Part shown: piece after piece, positions 24,097-24,975 of the stretch
Numbering within the stretch: the stretch's first letter is position 1
How the letters are laid out: the number at the start of each line of letters is the position of its first letter
Made by a program: the position numbers and the translations under genes
The notes under the pieces: generated by a model
Databases searched by the model: none
What the model was told of the DNA's origin: nothing
What the model saw: only the letters and a program-made list of their open reading frames with translations
Assembly: GCA_050115555.1 (NCBI GenBank)
Contig: JASFQI010000026.1
Span: forward strand, 1-24,975
Direction: 5' to 3'
DNA from: JASFQI01 sp050115555
GTDB taxonomy: Bacteria; Desulfobacterota; DSM-4660; Desulfatiglandales; HGW-15
DNA length: 24,975 nt

Positions 24097-24975
24097 TCAT
24101 TCGTTCAAATCGGATGTCCCGTTCACAGGAAGATGCACGATAAAGGCGGTCCCTTTCCGCTCACCTCCCAAGACCAGATCATACATCTTTCCTTCCTCCA
24201 AAGGGCTCTCGCACGTGATGGTTCCGCCATGGGCCTCTACAATCCCCTTTGTAATGGCCAACCCCAGGCCGCTGCCACCAACCCTTTGAGATGTGATACT
24301 GTCAGCCTGAAAGAATTTTTCAAAGACTTTTTTGTGGGCCCAGTCAGGAATCCCGTAGCCGTTATCGGCCACGGAAAGAACCACCTCTTTTTCGTGCGCT
24401 TCGAGTCCTACAATGATCGTACCCTCGTTGGGGGTGTATTTGATGGCATTGCTCAGAAGATTCACCACGACCTGAATGCTGCGGTCTTTGTCCGCCTCAA
24501 TGAGAGGAATGTGCTCCGGCAGTCTCTTTAGAATCGTGTGACCGTATTCTTGCGCAAGCTCGGATACCTGCTGAACAGATCGTTCCACCACTTCCCGCAT
24601 ATCGGTTTTCTCCATGACCATCTCGGTCTTGCGCGACTCGATTCTCGAAAGATCCAAAAGGCTGTTCACAATGCGCGTAAGTCGTTCAATCCCTTCCTGC
24701 ACAAGCATGAGGTCCTCTCGCACCTCCTCGTTGATCTCGCCGGCATACCCTTCCAGGAGGCCGGACACCCCCAGCAACATGGCGTGAATCGGGGTCCGCA
24801 ATTCATGAGACGCAATGGTCACGAATTCGGATTTCATTCGATCCACCTCGGAAACGGCCGCAGCCATTTTGTTGAACGATGCCGCCAGCTGGCCCACTTC
24901 GTCCCCCGATTTCACCGGGATGGACTGGTTGAGCTCGCCTCGGCTCATGGCGATGGCGCCTTGTGCCAAGCGTTT
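24097..24975 (-). CDS. Sensor histidine kinase, 5' end outside window (HAMP-HisKA-HATPase)
   Basis: The frame is open to the window edge, so the N-terminus (probably a membrane sensor) is missing. What is visible: end of a HAMP domain (RGELNQSIPVKSGDEVGQLAASFNKMAAAV), HisKA with His in IASHELRTPIHAML, and HATPase_c (NLLSNAIKYTP, DNGYGIP, GGSGLGLAITKGIVEAHGG). This is the classical EnvZ/PhoR-type arrangement. It is followed at 18 bp by the single-domain response regulator and then the hybrid kinase, forming one operon. The HAMP tells that the full protein has at least one membrane segment. Confidence 0.93.
   Translation of the reverse strand, partial: KRLAQGAIAMSRGELNQSIPVKSGDEVGQLAASFNKMAAAVSEVDRMKSEFVTIASHELRTPIHAMLLGVSGLLEGYAGEINEEVREDLMLVQEGIERLTRIVNSLLDLSRIESRKTEMVMEKTDMREVVERSVQQVSELAQEYGHTILKRLPEHIPLIEADKDRSIQVVVNLLSNAIKYTPNEGTIIVGLEAHEKEVVLSVADNGYGIPDWAHKKVFEKFFQADSITSQRVGGSGLGLAITKGIVEAHGGTITCESPLEEGKMYDLVLGGERKGTAFIVHLPVNGTSDLNE

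Noticed and set aside
1..24975. Mobile elements, CRISPR arrays, tRNA or rRNA genes
   Set aside because: No transposase or integrase reading frame, no regularly spaced repeats, and no cloverleaf or rRNA-like stretch found in the intergenic regions.

Overview
The window looks like chromosomal DNA of a metabolically versatile, mainly anaerobic deltaproteobacterium (Desulfobacterota, sulfate-reducer or syntroph type). This is an inference from gene content, not a phylogenetic result: large PAS hybrid kinases, a stand-alone cytidylate-kinase-like protein, a short-loop cytochrome bd oxidase under an Rrf2 regulator, and an acyl-CoA ligase/TRAP/crotonase cluster beside an NtrC-type two-component system. 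There is no rRNA, tRNA, CRISPR array, insertion sequence or phage gene. Genes have strong AGGAGG-type ribosome binding sites and fairly uniform, moderately high GC.

Layout. (1) 1-2494 (+): 3' part of a membrane hybrid histidine kinase. (2) 2559-3302 (-): cytidylate-kinase-like protein. (3) 3818-4435 (-): exported transglutaminase-like cysteine protease, followed by a clear intrinsic terminator near 3630-3678. (4) 5035-7914 (-): apparent operon rrf2-cydA-cydB for a respiratory or oxygen-protective bd oxidase and its probable Fe-S regulator. (5) 8187-10275 (-): BetI-like TetR regulator and a PuuB-like FAD amine/amino-acid oxidoreductase, each with a palindromic operator candidate upstream. (6) 10425-11582 (-): Bcr/CflA-type MFS exporter. 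(7) 11889-14918 (-): cytosolic PAS histidine kinase and NtrC-family sigma-54 activator. (8) 15617-21189 (+): acyl-CoA ligase, the three TRAP transporter genes (P, Q, M) and an enoyl-CoA hydratase. (9) 21530-24975 (-): HAMP histidine kinase (partial), single-domain response regulator, and PAS-PAS hybrid kinase, tightly packed.

The most interesting unit is 11889-21189. A soluble sensor kinase and a sigma-54 activator are divergent from an uptake, activation and first-oxidation module for an unidentified organic acid. The 698-bp divergent region holds a good -24/-12 promoter candidate (15521-15537) about 80 bases before the ligase start, and two near-identical 21-bp direct repeats upstream of it, placed as enhancer sites would be. 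I infer that the TRAP system imports a carboxylate, the ligase makes its CoA thioester, the crotonase hydrates the enoyl-CoA, and the kinase/activator pair switches the cluster on. Strong intercistronic hairpins after the binding-protein gene and after the large permease gene suggest differential mRNA stability within the operon.

The end of the window (HK, REC, hybrid HK) is a second signalling locus with no DNA-binding output, resembling a phosphorelay.
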